Under the pieces are notes generated by a model. The model saw only the letters and a program-made list of their open reading frames with translations. It made no database searches and had not been told where the DNA came from. Below are positions 20,802-33,195 of a stretch of 64,000 nucleotides of DNA, piece after piece. Within the stretch, counting starts at the first letter, position 1, and each line of letters starts with the position of its first letter. Made by a program: the position numbers and the translations under genes. The stretch is from Bedellia somnulentella (lineage: Eukaryota > Arthropoda > Insecta > Lepidoptera > Bedelliidae), in NCBI GenBank assembly GCA_963576735.1, contig OY755190.1, positions 5,015,695-5,079,694 of the forward strand, in the 5' to 3' direction.

Positions 20802-21837
20802 GTTAGTATATTACCCTACCCTCACAATATTTCCTTTAAATGCTTTACCAGAGCTATCTAGTTAAGGATTGTTCAGCCACTTTTGGGAGCCAACAGCCAA
20901 ATAAAGAGTAAAATAAAGGCGCGTTGATGATGGGTTACTAGCCTCGTTTTTATAGGAGATAGGTGTGATATTCTGTGCCATCACCACAATTATTTATTTA
21001 CTAGTGGATCGGCCCAGCGCCGCACGGGTAGCGTAGTTTTAAAAACATCTGAGGTTTCTTCAATCACTGCTCAAGATTTATGAAATTTAGCGCCTTGCCT
21101 TGATTACAATTTGTAGCACTTCATAATATTGTAACTTTGTGATTTTGCCAGCGCTTTTATGAACGGTTCTGTATATCTGAACATAAGATAATTTTCAGGT
21201 TGAGTTGGTAGAGTTGAAGTTGAGTAAAATGCTATGAAATATTTAAAACAATCTAAAAAAGAAACAATGTAGGATGAAACTACTGGCGCCATCTAGTATG
21301 TTTTATGCAAGTTAGTAAGGATTTGGTTTTGGTCTATTTTATTTCATTGTATAACTTTGGTGTTTCTCTACCGATTTCTATGATTCTTTTTTGATTGAAT
21401 AGGTAATAATATTATCGTTTTTAAATTAAGGGTGAATGAGAGTGTAATAAACGTGAAAGTAAACATATATCATCAGAATGCTCCGAACTGTCAAGCTTTC
21501 AGCAGTTACACGTGTTATTTTGAGTTAACCATAAGAGATAGGCATATGCTGTTGTGGGATATTTTTTAGACAATTTTATGTAGAATATTTCCTTGATATG
21601 TGATTTCTATGCAACTTTAACCATTAAGGCTGCACACGCGACGGAAGCTTAAAAAATGGAGTAACTTCTCCCGTTTTTCCAAAATTTTCCGAAATTCCCC
21701 TTCACTACTCTGCCGAAAAGTATACTATAACCTGCCCACGAGTATGAAGAATAATTGTACCAAGTTTCGTTAAAATCCGTCGAGTAGTTTTTGTTTCCAT
21801 AAGGAACATACAAACCGACAGACAGACAGACAGACAG

Positions 21838-21868
<31 letters not shown>

Positions 21869-24800
21869 AAAATTTTACTGATTGCATTTTTGCCATCAGT
21901 ATCGAACACTAATCAACCCCTAATAGTTCTTTTGAAATTATATTTCATGTACAGAATTAACCTCTCTACAGATTTATTATAAGTATAGAAGATTGCTTTT
22001 CATAAATAGTGGTATAAGTATAGTAAAAATAGGTCTTAAATAAAAATATTAAAATATAACAATATTAAAATATATTAAATTTGCATATTGCAGGGTACAT
22101 ATATGTAGATACGTATTATCATTGTTAAAATATTATTTTAAATTATATATACATATTTTAAGTTTATTTGTTTAATTCAGTTGGTAGTTTGTTGTGAATT
22201 TTACAATTATTCGAAGTGGACCAGAACTGTGTTATTTTAATTTGGAGGCAGTTGGTTGGTCCAGTATGTCTCTATGTGATCTTAGAGGGTATCGGCGTGG
22301 AGGGTATCGCTCTATTATTATTTGCGTGCGTATTATATAGAACGTTCTTTGCAATGCGCACGTGAGTCCAGTGCGAAGTCATAGTAAATAACTCTATAGG
22401 TACTCGATTTGATAAGAAACCCACTCCTTGCTTCTATCACGCGTTTCTAAGTTTCATGTGAGAAGTAGAAAAGTTTTCAATGATTTGCTTTAATTCAAGA
22501 AATCACATTAATATCATGTTAGAAGCTTAATAAAACTTGCAAGTTACTTAGAAAACAATAACCACAAAGTAACCGATGTTTTTTCAAACAGCAAAATCAA
22601 TTAGTTTTGTAAGTGCACGCGGTATTAAATCTAATTCGTTCAAAGCTCCGAGCGATTTAGGTTCTTCGACCCCAAGGCTAACTGGCTTTTCGCTCTACTA
22701 AGAATTATAAATATCAATACGACAACAAACTCGGCCGCTGCTAATTTTGTGTACAAATTTTTAATTATATCTTTTTAAGGACACCCAAGTTTAAATCGGT
22801 GCGCAAAGTATTATTATTTCTCCAATTTATAGATAAAAATATATTATTTAGATATACTAGTTAGTACGTTATATTATTCTAATATTCTAATATATAAACA
22901 TAAACATAACATAAACGTTCACGCCGAATATCCCCGAAGGGGTTGGCAGAGGTACTAATACTTCTAAACATCACGTAACTTTGTCACCTGGTGTTCAGAG
23001 TACCCACGTTTTGCATGGACAGTGTACTCACGTGAAAGGGGGGGGGGCAGGCCTATCGCCGTTTTGTACGAATACACTGTCACATGACTAAGTACAACTC
23101 AGCCATGTGGGTTTCCTCACGATGTTTTCCCTCACCGTTAACAACCATGATAAATTAACCACACTTATGTCTTTTTAAATCTTTTTGTTCATGAAAACCT
23201 CATGTGGGGATTATTACTCATTTGTAAAAAAATCTAAGGTAGGGAACGCAAACACTACTTAAAAGTGTAAAAGAAATAAAAGATAGAAGAATTTCGCACT
23301 AGGAGCCATTGACACGGTAGCTCAATGGGCAGAGCGACGGGGACGTATACCCGAGGTCGCGGGTTCGATTCCCGCCTGTGTCGAAATTTGTCTTTCCTTT
23401 ATATATCCTTCATTTATTAACGTACCAACAGTATCCAAGAAGATTTTATCATGATTAGAAACAATTAAAGTAAATCCATTTCCGCACATAGTAACCGTTA
23501 AAATTAAAAGTTTCATTATCTTTAGGTATAGTGGTCATATAGGTCACAATTCACAAAATATGATTCAGTAATTCCTTATCGATTCAGAAGGCTGTGCTGC
23601 CCAAATTTGAGTGCCATTGTTTGATCATATTTGGCTGGAGCGATGACAAAAATATAGATACAATCAACAGCAACGAATTTATAAACCCTTCACGTATTCA
23701 TACGAATCTCCAAATCCAATACATAATACATAATAATAATTAATTTATCGATCTCACCTTCCAAAGGTTGTCTGGAAGAGATCGCTTTTAGCGATAAGAC
23801 CGCCAATTGTACCTCACTGTAAACTGTTTGATCATATTATTACTTTTGTAAATTTGTGTTTGATGTGCAATAAAGAGTTTTTCTATTCTATTCTATTCTA
23901 CATATTTCGATTGGCAATATTCGCCCTAAAATGAACTAGTTGTGGGTTCAATCCTGACTCGGGTTAACTCCTCTGTTTGACTCTAATAAAAAAATATACA
24001 TGTGACTTAACAGAAGCCACATGAGTGTAGACCTCATTTGGGGTTTAAACTCACGCATTTCTTGTTTACTGAGCTACCAATGCCATAGTACTGGTTACAC
24101 TATCCAAGAAGGTAATATCACCAACAAAGGCCAATAAAGCGTGTTGTTGAAAAGATCTATTCTGAAACCCATTATTTTTTGCATAAAAACTATGTTTTGT
24201 CTTTATATGTGTACTGTCTCATTTAAACATACTTTCTGTCAACTTCCAGGTCTAAAATCCCCGTACACAGAATACGACTACGTAATAGTAGGCGCAGGCT
24301 CTGCCGGCTGCGTCCTCGCATCACGGCTGACTGAGGACCCCAATATCACAGTGTTGCTGCTGGAAGCTGGCAAACCTGAGTTCTTGATCACTGACATACC
24401 GGCCATCGCCCCTTACTTCCAGAGAACGGATTACATATGGCCGTATTATATGCAACCGCAACCTGGAGTGTGTTTAGGTTAGTATGTAGTTGTAGAAGCT
24501 CAAGTGCCGCGTAGTGCCGGCTTAGAATGTCACTACCTCTTTCTACCCACGGGTGTCCTATGAGGTGATTAAAGGTATATGGCTTTATTAAATTGGTTTT
24601 TGGGCGATTCGGTTAGAGACCAATCACCAACGAGATTTTATTTCTACCATGTAAATGTGGCTGAGGAGTTTCTAGCTCTGAAGCTCTGCCTAACCCTTTT
24701 TGGGATTTATAGCCGTGAGTATATGTATGTTGTAATTAAGGATAATTCAGCCACCTTTCGATACCAACAGCCGAATAAAGAGTAAAATAAAGGAGCGTTG

Positions 24801-27800
24801 ATGATGGGTTACTAGCCTCGTTTTGTATAGTTCGTAGTTATCGTTTGATAGATAATTTGTATAGACTGCAATCATTTCCTAATGCTACTGAGCTTTATCA
24901 ATGTCCGCTGGGACATAAGTTGGTCAGTTACAATGAATATTACATCAACATAACATAAACGTAAACGTTCACGCCGTTTATCCCCGAAGGGGTTGGCAGA
25001 GGTACCAATACTCCTGAACTCACATGGCAAGCGCCATCTAGTTTCCAGAGAAGGTACCCACGTTTTGCTTAGACAGTGTACTCACGTGATAGGGGGCAGG
25101 CCTATCGCCGTTTTGTACGAATACACTGTCACATGACTAAGTACAACTCAGCCATGTGGGTTTCCTCACGATGTTTTCCCTCACCGTTAGCAACCATGAT
25201 AAATTAACTACACATATGACTTTAGAAAAGACAAATTGGTGTAGGCCCGTCCCAGGATTGGAACTCACGCCCTTTTGTTTTTCGGGCGGGTGTTCTACCC
25301 ACTGGACTATCATGTCGCTTCATATTACATCAAGTTTTTACTTATTCGATTTGTTTTGATAACGAGACACAACATAATCATTTTGCAAGGGGGTGCATTT
25401 TTGGTGAAAAGTCATGTCGATAACTCAAAATTAAGTGTTTAGACGATTCAGATAAGCAAGATCAGAATAGTATAGTTCTTAATGCATCATAACTAAGTTA
25501 CTATAAAGCAACTCTTCTTCGATAAATCAATGATTAGAGCAAGGGCTCAGATGAAAACAGACGTGGGTTACAATCCCAATTCAGGCCTATATCAGCGCTC
25601 GGGACAGTACAAGAACCACTTCCTGGCACAACCAATGCGCAAAACTCAAACTTACATACATATACTCACGGCCATAAATCCCAAGATGGGGTAGCCAGAG
25701 GTAAGGAGTTAGATATTTCTCAGCCACTTTTGGAAACAACCCCATCGCCAAAAATCTCTTAAAAGCCTTAATACCGTTAGTCGCCTCGTCAATCACCCAC
25801 GGTTAGGAATGGGGTAGTGCTACTCAACCCGCTACTACACGGCTATTTATTTTAATTAATACCTTTATCCCACATACTTCTGAGACGAACAGACTTTCAT
25901 TTTATTAAATAAACTTTTCAGGGCTTTCAACAAGATTTTGTTATAATAACGTTTCGAATATATTATAGAAAACGTTTTCTATCCCGAATCTTTTAACATC
26001 ATGTGGAAGCAAAATGTTTAACCATCAATACATAGTATAAAACAAAGTCGCTTTCGCTGTATGTCCGTATGTATGCTTAGATCTTTAAAACTACGCAACG
26101 GATTTTGATGCGGTTTTTTTTAATAGATAGAGTGATTCTTAAGGAAGGTTTGTATGTATAATAAATGCATAATATAGTAGAGAAACACTGATAAATTTAA
26201 AGGTTTCTAATGTGATGTCGTAAATAAGCACGTTTTTTTGCGCTTATATTGCAAACGCTGGCTGAACCCTACGAGATAGACCAAAATAATGTACTACAGT
26301 ATTGTTCACCTTAAAAAGTTCAACAAAAAAGTCCGCGATGGTATATGTCTGTCTCTTAGGGATAACCCAGCATAACCATTTTTATTCTTTACTAAAACTA
26401 ACTTGAGTGTTGAGTGTTTTTCACATGGCCAATTATATGTCGCGCTGTCAAGAGTAACGTCTAAGCAAAACATGTTTGTATTGGCTAATGACAAAAAAGC
26501 TGTGAACGTTGTGTATAACGACATTCTGTAGTAGGTATATTTTGTATTGCACCCGTGCGAAGCCGGGGCGGGTCACTAGTTAGTTATAAAATCAATGCAT
26601 TTTTTCAGGCATGGTAAAGCAAAGATGTTTCTGGCCAAGAGGAAAAGCAGTCGGAGGCAGCAGCGTCATCAACTATATGATTTACACTCGAGGACGACCT
26701 GAGGATTGGAACCGAATTGCTGAAGATGGAAATTATGGATGGTACATATATTTAATTGGATAAAATATAAGTCGCGAAACCATTAATTTCATCAATGTAA
26801 TTAGGAATCATCTATAAAGCTCAATATTTAAAATATTTCAAAAATTGGTGCTGGTGCTGTTGCAATATAATTCAATGAAATAAACAAAAGTCGGTTGAAA
26901 GTGAATGAAACTAGAGAGGTTTGCCAGGATCGTAAAAAATGGCGATCGATAGTCTCTGCTTACCCCAATGAGAACTAACAGCGTGAGTATATGTACGTAT
27001 GTAAAAGTCGCTTTCAATCTCAGTAGGTACAATATAATCTTACTTCCGTTTAATTAGAATTCTTCTTTCTTTAATTTATTACTTACGCTTGATTTTTTGC
27101 CAATCTCTTATTATATTACAGGTCCTACAGCGAGATTTTAAAGTATTATAAAAAGTCCGAACGAGCAAATTTAGATGGTCTAGAAGATTCCTCACATCGG
27201 GGCAAGAATGGAAAACTAAATGTAGAATTTGTGAGCTTCAGGTACGTAAATAAACCCACAAATTCTGAGTAGACATATAAAAATTTAGGAAGAATAATGT
27301 ACATGTATGAAAAGAATGAAGAACGCAAACGAAGCTCGAGAGGTTCATACTAATAATATAATAGAATAAAATAAATCATTTATTTCAGGCAACAAGGCCC
27401 ATATAATATTAGTAAAACTTAGCCTATTTTACAAAGTAGTAGGCAGAGGCTTTGACTTCTGATGCGCAGCCCTGAAGCGCCGGAACACTATTCCCTCAGG
27501 CCAAAAATTCTCTCCTATCAGAATCTTCTCGTGGACTGCGGGAACCTGGAGCTAATAGGATTTGAAGTTAGTAGGCCTACTGGGCTCCAGACGTGAAATG
27601 TTGAGCACGGATATAGGACCGAGGATTTAATCATTTTAAAAATAACTAGTTTTAAACTAAGTTTGTTCCGGCCTATAAAAATCTAATCAAAACAAGTTAG
27701 TCTATCTTAAGAACTTACTGCACTTTTAAGAACTTTTATATATGTGTACATATGTTAAATTAATTGCTAATTGTGTAAATAAATTATTTAATATAGAAAG

Positions 27801-29119
27801 TTATTTAAATTGAGAACTGTTTATGCCTTCACAGGACTCCTCTTGTAGATGCCTTCCTGCAAGCCGGTGAAATATTAGGATCACCAACAGTCGATTACAA
27901 CGGCGATAAACTGGGTTTTGGTTATGTTCAAACTACTATGACATACGGCCGTCGAGTCAGTGCTGCCAAAGCGTTCCTACATCCCTACAAGAACAGACCA
28001 AATCTCCACATCCTACCTCTAGCAACAGCAACAAAAGTATTGATTGACCCTGATACCAAAATTGCATACGGTGTTGAATATGTTCGAAATAGACTCACAT
28101 ATAAAGTTAAAGCGAGAAAAGAAGTCATATTATCAGCCGGACCTATAGCATCGCCTCAACTGTTGATGCTATCAGGAGTTGGACCACAAAATCACTTAAA
28201 CAATATTGGCATACCGGTTATAAAAGATCTGCCAGTTGGTCGCGTACTATACGATCATCTAACATTCCCTGGATTAGTTTATACTCTAAATGTCACGGAT
28301 GTAAGTCTAATAGAAAACAGACATGCTTCATTCAAAAACGTATTGCAATGGTTACAATTTGGTGATGGATCGCCTGCATCGCCAGGAGCTGTCGAAGCTA
28401 TAGGATATATAAAGGTTCCTAACTCTGATGAACCTGAGGGTATACCTGACATAGAACTACTGAGTATAGGTGGATCACTCGTGTCCGACGGTGGCAATGG
28501 GGGCAGTAGAGCCGTAAGAAGAGGTATGATGATAACAGATCAAATTTTTGACGATGCTTTCGGCTCCATCGACAGTACTGATACTTGGAGCGCATTCCCC
28601 ATGTTGCTTCATCCAAAATCGTCCGGGTATATTGAATTAAGGGATAAAAATCCATTTAAATACCCAAAGATGTACGGTAATTACCTTACAGATCCTACAG
28701 ATACTGCTAAATTTATAGCGTCAATAAGATACATACAAGCCTTAGCGCGTACAGAACCATTTCAACGCTTCGGGGTACAAATACATCGAGCTGAGTACGC
28801 TATTTGCAAAAACTTGGAATTCGATTCGGACGAATATTGGGAATGTGCTTTGAGAATGCTTACAGCCACTTTGCATCATCAGATAGCGACATGTCGTATG
28901 GGTCCAGAATCGGACCCCCTAGCAGTCGTTGACCCAGAATTGAGAGTTTATGGGATAAGAAACCTTCGTGTAGTTGACAGTAGTGTCATTCCTCGCACGA
29001 TATCAGCACACACTAATGCTCCGGCTATCATGATCGGTGAAAAAGCTGCAGACATGATAATAAATACTCAGAGAGCACAATCTCAAATTAATGATATTCC
29101 TAATGGTGATCAGTTCTAG
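20570..29119 (+). CDS. GMC-A: secreted GMC (FAD) oxidoreductase
   Basis: Five exons: 20570-20801, 24250-24477, 26609-26741, 27122-27241, 27835-29119; 665 aa. The first ATG (20570) gives a signal peptide ([16 protein letters not shown]). The FAD-binding GAGSAG is at 92-97, with EAGKPE after it. GMC signature 1 ([19 protein letters not shown]) is in exon 3 and signature 2 ([16 protein letters not shown]) in exon 5. The active-site His pair is in [10 protein letters not shown] (about 586) and SAHTNAP (about 630). All introns have GT/AG ends and phases 1, 1, 2, 2, shared with GMC-B and C. The length fits insect 'glucose dehydrogenase-like' proteins. It should oxidise an alcohol (sugar, steroid or phenolic) outside the cell or in the secretory pathway; the substrate is unknown. 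Introns are full of SINEs and Helitrons, but no coding break is seen. Confidence 0.92.
20864..20950 (+). repeat. 87-bp repeat in intron 1 of GMC-A
   Basis: taaggattgttcagccac through gttgatgatgggttactagc is also present at 24736-24830 in intron 2. Confidence 0.75.
21001..21989 (-). mobile_element. Non-autonomous Helitron, about 990 bp
   Basis: Same family as 11381-12343. The acagacag tract is expanded (21818-21867). It ends at ctag on the + left side and at the tataagtatag end on the right. It lies in intron 1 of GMC-A. Confidence 0.8.
21990..22895. other. intron 1 of GMC-A, no feature seen
   Basis: AT-rich intronic sequence with no ORF of note. Confidence 0.5.
22896..23175 (-). repeat. T-SINE copy, head missing
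   Basis: From cataaacgttcacgccgaat to ctcaccgttaacaaccatg in reverse orientation. The tRNA-like head is replaced by the unit that follows. A run of about ten G interrupts the usual gatagggggcaggcc. Confidence 0.75.
23186..23400 (+). repeat. tRNA-containing repeat unit (G-unit)
   Basis: Contains a 73-nt tRNA-like core at 23311-23383 with a paired acceptor stem (gacacgg/ctgtgtc, one G-U pair), D-arm gctc/gagc and T-arm gcggg/cccgc. The anticodon arm is irregular. The flank cctcatgtggggattattac recurs with the other copies near 39 kb and 61 kb. Confidence 0.65.
23751..23902 (+). repeat. LINE 3' end with (attct)n tail
   Basis: Matches 36378-36535, the 3' end of the CR1/L2-like LINE: gttgtctggaagagatcgct, then aataaagag and ttctattctattctattcta. 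Confidence 0.75.
24250..24477 (+). CDS. GMC-A exon 2
   Basis: FAD-binding exon: [13 protein letters not shown], then LLLEAGKPE. It is 228 nt, the same length as in GMC-B and GMC-C. Confidence 0.95.
24507..24735 (+). repeat. R-SINE copy, subfamily 2
   Basis: Head cgtagtgccggcttagaatg, tail tagccgtgagtatatgtatg. It lies 30 bp downstream of GMC-A exon 2, inside intron 2. Confidence 0.8.
24736..24830 (+). repeat. 87-bp repeat in intron 2 of GMC-A
   Basis: Second copy of 20864-20950. Confidence 0.75.
24945..25320 (-). repeat. T-SINE, full length, minus strand
   Basis: Tail at left (aacataaacgtaaacgttca), tRNA-like head at right (ctggactatcatgtcg). Confidence 0.85.
25652..25843 (-). repeat. R-SINE copy, minus strand, shortened
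   Basis: tatactcacggccataaat at left, ccgctactacacggc at right; part of the middle is missing. Confidence 0.75.
26030..26579 (+). mobile_element. Helitron-like element in intron 2
   Basis: Ends in acccgtgcgaagccggggcg and ggtcaCTAG|T on the + strand. The left end is not certain (near catagtataaaacaaagtcg). It stops only 29 bp before the GMC-A exon 3 acceptor region. Confidence 0.65.
26609..26741 (+). CDS. GMC-A exon 3
   Basis: Carries GMC signature 1 ([19 protein letters not shown]). It is 133 nt, as in the paralogues. Confidence 0.95.
26889..27003 (+). repeat. RTE LINE 3' fragment
   Basis: gagaggtttgccaggatcgt, ctctgcttaccccaatgaga and agcgtgagtatatgtacgta match the LINE end. It lies in intron 3 of GMC-A. 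Confidence 0.8.
27122..27241 (+). CDS. GMC-A exon 4
   Basis: 120 nt ([16 protein letters not shown] at the start, VEFVSF at the end). It is the intact counterpart of the exon split by mariner in GMC-B. Confidence 0.95.
27308..27345 (+). repeat. RTE LINE scrap
   Basis: aacgcaaacgaagctcgaga resembles the LINE C-terminal codons; very short. Confidence 0.4.
27346..27834. other. intron 4 of GMC-A, unclassified sequence
   Basis: 27390-27650 is relatively GC-rich (agccctgaagcgccgg, ggcctactgggctccag), unlike its surroundings, and may be an unrecognised repeat. Confidence 0.35.
27835..29119 (+). CDS. GMC-A exon 5
   Basis: The large C-terminal exon: signature 2 ([16 protein letters not shown]), the substrate-binding domain and the His/His active-site motifs, ending in a TAG. 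Confidence 0.95.
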
Positions 29120-29283
29120 AAGTTAAGTGTAGGGTACTAATTTAGCTAGAGTTAAACTTTTTATGTGATATTAGTTTAATGTGTGCTATAAACTACTTTA
29201 TATGAAATGAAAATATTTTTTTTTTATTTACAAACCTACTAACTGCAACATCAACACACATATTTGCAAAAAAAAAACAAGGT

Positions 29284-29530
29284 GCTCGATAATCACATTC
29301 ACGTGATAGGTAAGAGGCCTATGGCCGTTTTTTACGAACACACTGTCACATGGCTAAGTTGTAGCCATGTGGGTTTCCTCACAAATTCTCCCTCACCATT
29401 AACAACCATGATAAATTAACCGCACATATGACTTTAGAAAAAACAAATTGGTGTAGGATAGAACAAGGATCTGAACCCATGTCTATCTGCATGATAGGCA
29501 GGTGTTCTACTCATTGAGCTATCACGGTTG
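29284..29530 (-). repeat. T-SINE, minus strand, 3' part missing
   Basis: cacgtgataggtaagaggcc to cattgagctatcacgg; head intact, tail lost. Confidence 0.75.
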
Positions 29531-29557
29531 TTTCCCCAGGAAACAACACAAGGGCAG

Positions 29558-29702
29558 GAGTCCGAAGTATGAAAAAAGGGCATATGTGTGAATATTGATT
29601 AATGTAAACGAAGCTCAATAGGTTAACGATGATCGTACTAAGTGGCGATCGATAGCCTCTGCTTACACCAATAGGAAGTAATCGTGCATGTGTATGTATG
29701 TA
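29558..29702 (+). repeat. RTE LINE 3' fragment
   Basis: ggagtccgaagtatgaa, aacgaagctcaataggtt, tggcgatcgatagcctctgc. Confidence 0.75.
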
Positions 29703-29857
29703 ATGGTACAACTGTTGAGCTAAGCCGATTTTCAAGGTCATTTATGCACCACAAAAATAACATCGGAGATTTCTTTGTAACAAACCACATTTCAGCATGC
29801 AAGTGCCTCAGTATAAAGCTCTACTTTCAAAAGTTTTTCTAAATTCATACATATAGA

Positions 29858-30082
29858 GAATAGAATAGAATAGAAAACTCTTTATTGCACATCAAATATG
29901 GAAAAACATTTACAAATACACAGAATGAATTAACAAAAGTACAATTGGCGGTCTTATCACTAAAAGCGCCAGACATCCCTTGAATGGAGAGGTCAATAAA
30001 TTAGAGTCATGTGAAATAGATGTCCAACAACATGGTGAAACTGATAACTATGCGTTAATCTACACAACAATACAACAATCCA
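29858..30082 (-). repeat. LINE 3' end with (attct)n tail, minus strand
   Basis: gaatagaatagaatagaaaa at left, then the reverse complement of the 36270-36535 LINE end. Confidence 0.75.
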
Positions 30083-30083
30083 G

Positions 30084-30294
30084 TCATATACTCACAGATA
30101 TAAATCGCAATAAGGGGTAGCCAGAGCTTCAGAGCTAGAAACTCCTAAGATTCATTTGGAAGTTTATTTCTGAAACATTTGGAAGTTGATAGGAGACAAG
30201 ATGGTAGAAATAAAGTGTCTCCGACCGCATCGCCCAAAAACCACTAAAAACTATACCTTTCGTCGCCTCTTATGGCACATGTGAGCACTACACG
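30084..30294 (-). repeat. R-SINE copy, minus strand
   Basis: catatactcacagatataaa to gagcactacacggc. Confidence 0.7.
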
Positions 30295-30590
30295 GCAAAA
30301 AAGTATTTTTACTCTTTATCTCCAGATCGTAATCATATCTTTTCAAGAAATTGAAAGTGTAAAATATAATTTTGTTTGGAAAATAGTTTCTTTAAATGTA
30401 TAACAGTTTAAAAGTTTATATACAATTTCGAAGCGGAAAGAGACACACGTAACGGAAGCAGAGCAAAGCCTGTTTTTATCTGGGACAATGAACTTTGATT
30501 GAAATAAGAAGATGATAATCGCATATATATTTTTTTTGCATGGAAAATTAATCGTGTGATTTTTTGCATATTTTTAATATTTATTGTGTA

Positions 30591-31510
30591 CTAGTGGATC
30601 GTCCCAGCTTCGCACGGGTAGCGTTATTTTTATCTGAGGTTTCTTTCTTCAGTCACTGCTCAAGCATTGTGAAATTCAGCGTAATGTTTTCAATTTATTA
30701 AATTTACAGCACTCTCTTAACAGTGTAGTTTGGTGATTTTGAATGCGCTTTAATGAACGGTTAAGTATTTCCGTTTAGTAGCAAATTTTGGAATAAAACG
30801 CCATGAAGTATTTATAACAATCTAAAAAATAAATCATTACGTTATGTAGGATGCAACTACTGGCGCCATCTAGTATGTTATATGTAAATTAGTAAAGATT
30901 TGGTTTCGATCACGGGCGCGATGGCTTATTTTATGTATAATTTCGATGTTTGTCTACCGATTTCTGTGATTCTTTTTTTATTGAATAGGTAATAATGTTA
31001 CCTTTAAATTAGGGATGAGTGAGAGGTTTACAAACGTAAGAGTAAACAAATATAATTAGGATGTTCCGAACTACTAAGCTATCAGGAATTACACGTGTTA
31101 TTGTGAGTCAACCGTAAAACATAGACATATACTGTTGAGGATTTTTTTTTAGATAATTTTATGAAGAATATTTCCGCCACACATGATTTCTATGTAAGTT
31201 TAACCATTAAGGCTGCACACGCGACGGAAGCTTAAAAAATGGAGTAACTTCTCCCGTTTTCCCAAAATTTCCCAAAATTCCCCTTTACTTCTCTGCTGAA
31301 AAGTATACAAAAACCTGCGCAGGAGTATGAAGAATAATTGTACCAAGTTTCGTTAAAATCCGTCGAGTAGTTTTTGTTTCCATAAGGAACATACAAACCG
31401 ACAGACAGACAGACAGACAGTATCGATCCCTAATCACCACCTGATAGTTATTTTGAAAATATATTTCATGTACAGAATTGACCTCTCTACAGATTTATTA
31501 TAAGTATAGA
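30591..31510 (-). mobile_element. Non-autonomous Helitron, about 920 bp
   Basis: Third complete copy of the 11381-12343 family, inserted between A (30590) and T (31511). It has a shorter acagacag tract. Confidence 0.8.
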
Positions 31511-32099
31511 TAATACAATAAATGAGTCAAGTTTAAACGAGTTATTGTAAGAGATAAAAAAATAAGAACAGAAAGGGTTTTTCGTAACATAAAAACGAAT
31601 AATTTAATTCAAATTCAAATCTTTATTGCATAAATCCACAGTATCAATATGGTGACATTTACAATTTGGACCTTTACAATTATTTTAGCTTATTTTATTA
31701 TTTTATTTTATTTTCTTTGGAAGATTAACAGACAAATACAAACAATATAATACTAATTAAGAATACACAATGCCATTTACAAATCTTCTTTATCGGCAGG
31801 TACATTATTGACAATGATGTTGATGAATGATATATCTCATATATTATATATATATATATATATATATTCCATGCGGTAAATGATATATGATATATATGAG
31901 ATCTATCATATATTTATGGAAACAAATAAATTAAATTAAATTCAGATAAATTCCCATTCTTGACACTAATTTTATACTTAAAAGAAGATGTAGAAAAAGC
32001 TTACGATTTTATTTGAAATACCACTATACAATATACACTATAACAAATCAGATCTAATAATCGAGCAAATAATATATTGCTACATCGAACTCAACTAAA
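31511..32099. other. no gene; AT repeats and a LINE tail
   Basis: attcaaattcaaatctttat at 31610 is the usual reversed tail of a LINE. 31835-31910 is TA-rich and self-complementary. Confidence 0.5.
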
Positions 32100-32660
32100 C
32101 TCAAACCCAAACGTACACGCTGTATATCCCCGAAGGAGCTGGCTGAGGTACTAATACTTCTGAATATCACGTGACATTGTCACCTGGTGCTTGGAGTATT
32201 CCCGCTTTGCTGGGAGAGTGCATTCACGTGATAGATGGCAAGTCTATCGCCGTTTTATACGAATACAGTGTCCTTTAACAAACATGATAAATTAACCACA
32301 CAATATCTTTAGAAACCTTTAGAATGCCGTGTAATGCCGGCTTAGAATGTTGCTACCCCTTTCTACCCACGGGTGTCGTAAGAGGCGACTAAGGGTATTG
32401 GGGCTTTTTATTGCATTTTTCGGCGATGCGGTTGGAGACCCATCACCAAAAACCTTTATTTTACCATCTTTTCCCCCCTCAACTTTCAAAAGTGGCCGAG
32501 GAATTTATAATTCCTTAGCTCTGGCCACCCCTTTTAGGGAAATATAGCCGTGAGTATATGTATGTATGTATCTTTAGAAACACAAATTGGTGTAGGCCTG
32601 ACCTGGGATTTAAACCCTCATCGTCTGCACGATGAGAGCCCACTGAGCTATCACGATTTT
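32100..32660 (-). repeat. T-SINE, minus strand, split by an R-SINE
   Basis: Left part 32100-32317 and right part 32570-32660 are continuous in the T-SINE consensus; the R-SINE at 32318-32569 sits between them. Confidence 0.8.
32318..32569 (+). mobile_element. R-SINE with 12-bp target duplication
   Basis: Flanked by atctttagaaac at 32306-32317 and again at 32570-32581. This defines the full element as 252 bp, from ctttagaatgccgtgtaatg to tatatgtatgtatgt. Confidence 0.9.
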
Positions 32661-32742
32661 ACACATCAAACAACAGAATGATATCAACAACATACTTGCT
32701 ATACTACGATTAACCCAAACTTATTAAGAGATAGCTGCTGTT

Positions 32743-32987
32743 GTGTAGTGTCGGCTTAGAATAGCACTACCCCATTTTTTCCGGTGGGTGTACGTAAGAG
32801 GCGACTATCGGTATAGGGCTTTTAAGGGATTTTTGGGCGATGCGGTTGGAGACCCATCACCAAGAACCTTTATATTACCATCTTTTCCCCACTCACATTT
32901 CCAAAAGCGGCTGAGGAATTTCTAATTCCTTAGCTCTGGCTACCCCTTCTAGGGATTTATAGCCGTGAGTATGTGTATGTATGTTAT
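32743..32987 (+). repeat. R-SINE copy
   Basis: Subfamily 1 head tgtgtagtgtcggcttagaa, tail tagccgtgagtatgtgtatg; about 210 bp upstream of the GMC-B start codon. Confidence 0.85.
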
Positions 32988-33150
32988 TAAGAGAATTATT
33001 CAAGTACATCGTGCCCGACGTACCCAATGAAATGAATCGCAGAACCACAGATGTCCCGTTACAAGTTTTAATTCCAAGTTAAATGTAAAGGCGCTTCAGA
33101 TACCGCCAAGTATTCGCGGAAGCAACAATACAACTTAAAGCTGTATAACG

Positions 33151-33160
33151 GATATAAAAT
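33151..33160 (+). promoter_or_regulatory. possible TATA box of GMC-B
   Basis: gatataaaat lies 36 bp before the ATG. No other promoter element can be supported. Confidence 0.25.
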
Positions 33161-33195
33161 AATCTGTCTCTTATCAAGTTCCGTTTAATAGTGAA

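Noticed and set aside
21818..21867. (acagacag)n tract as a CRISPR-like or coding repeat
   Set aside because: Simple repeat within a Helitron family, variable in length among its three copies; the translated CLSVCLSV frame is meaningless.
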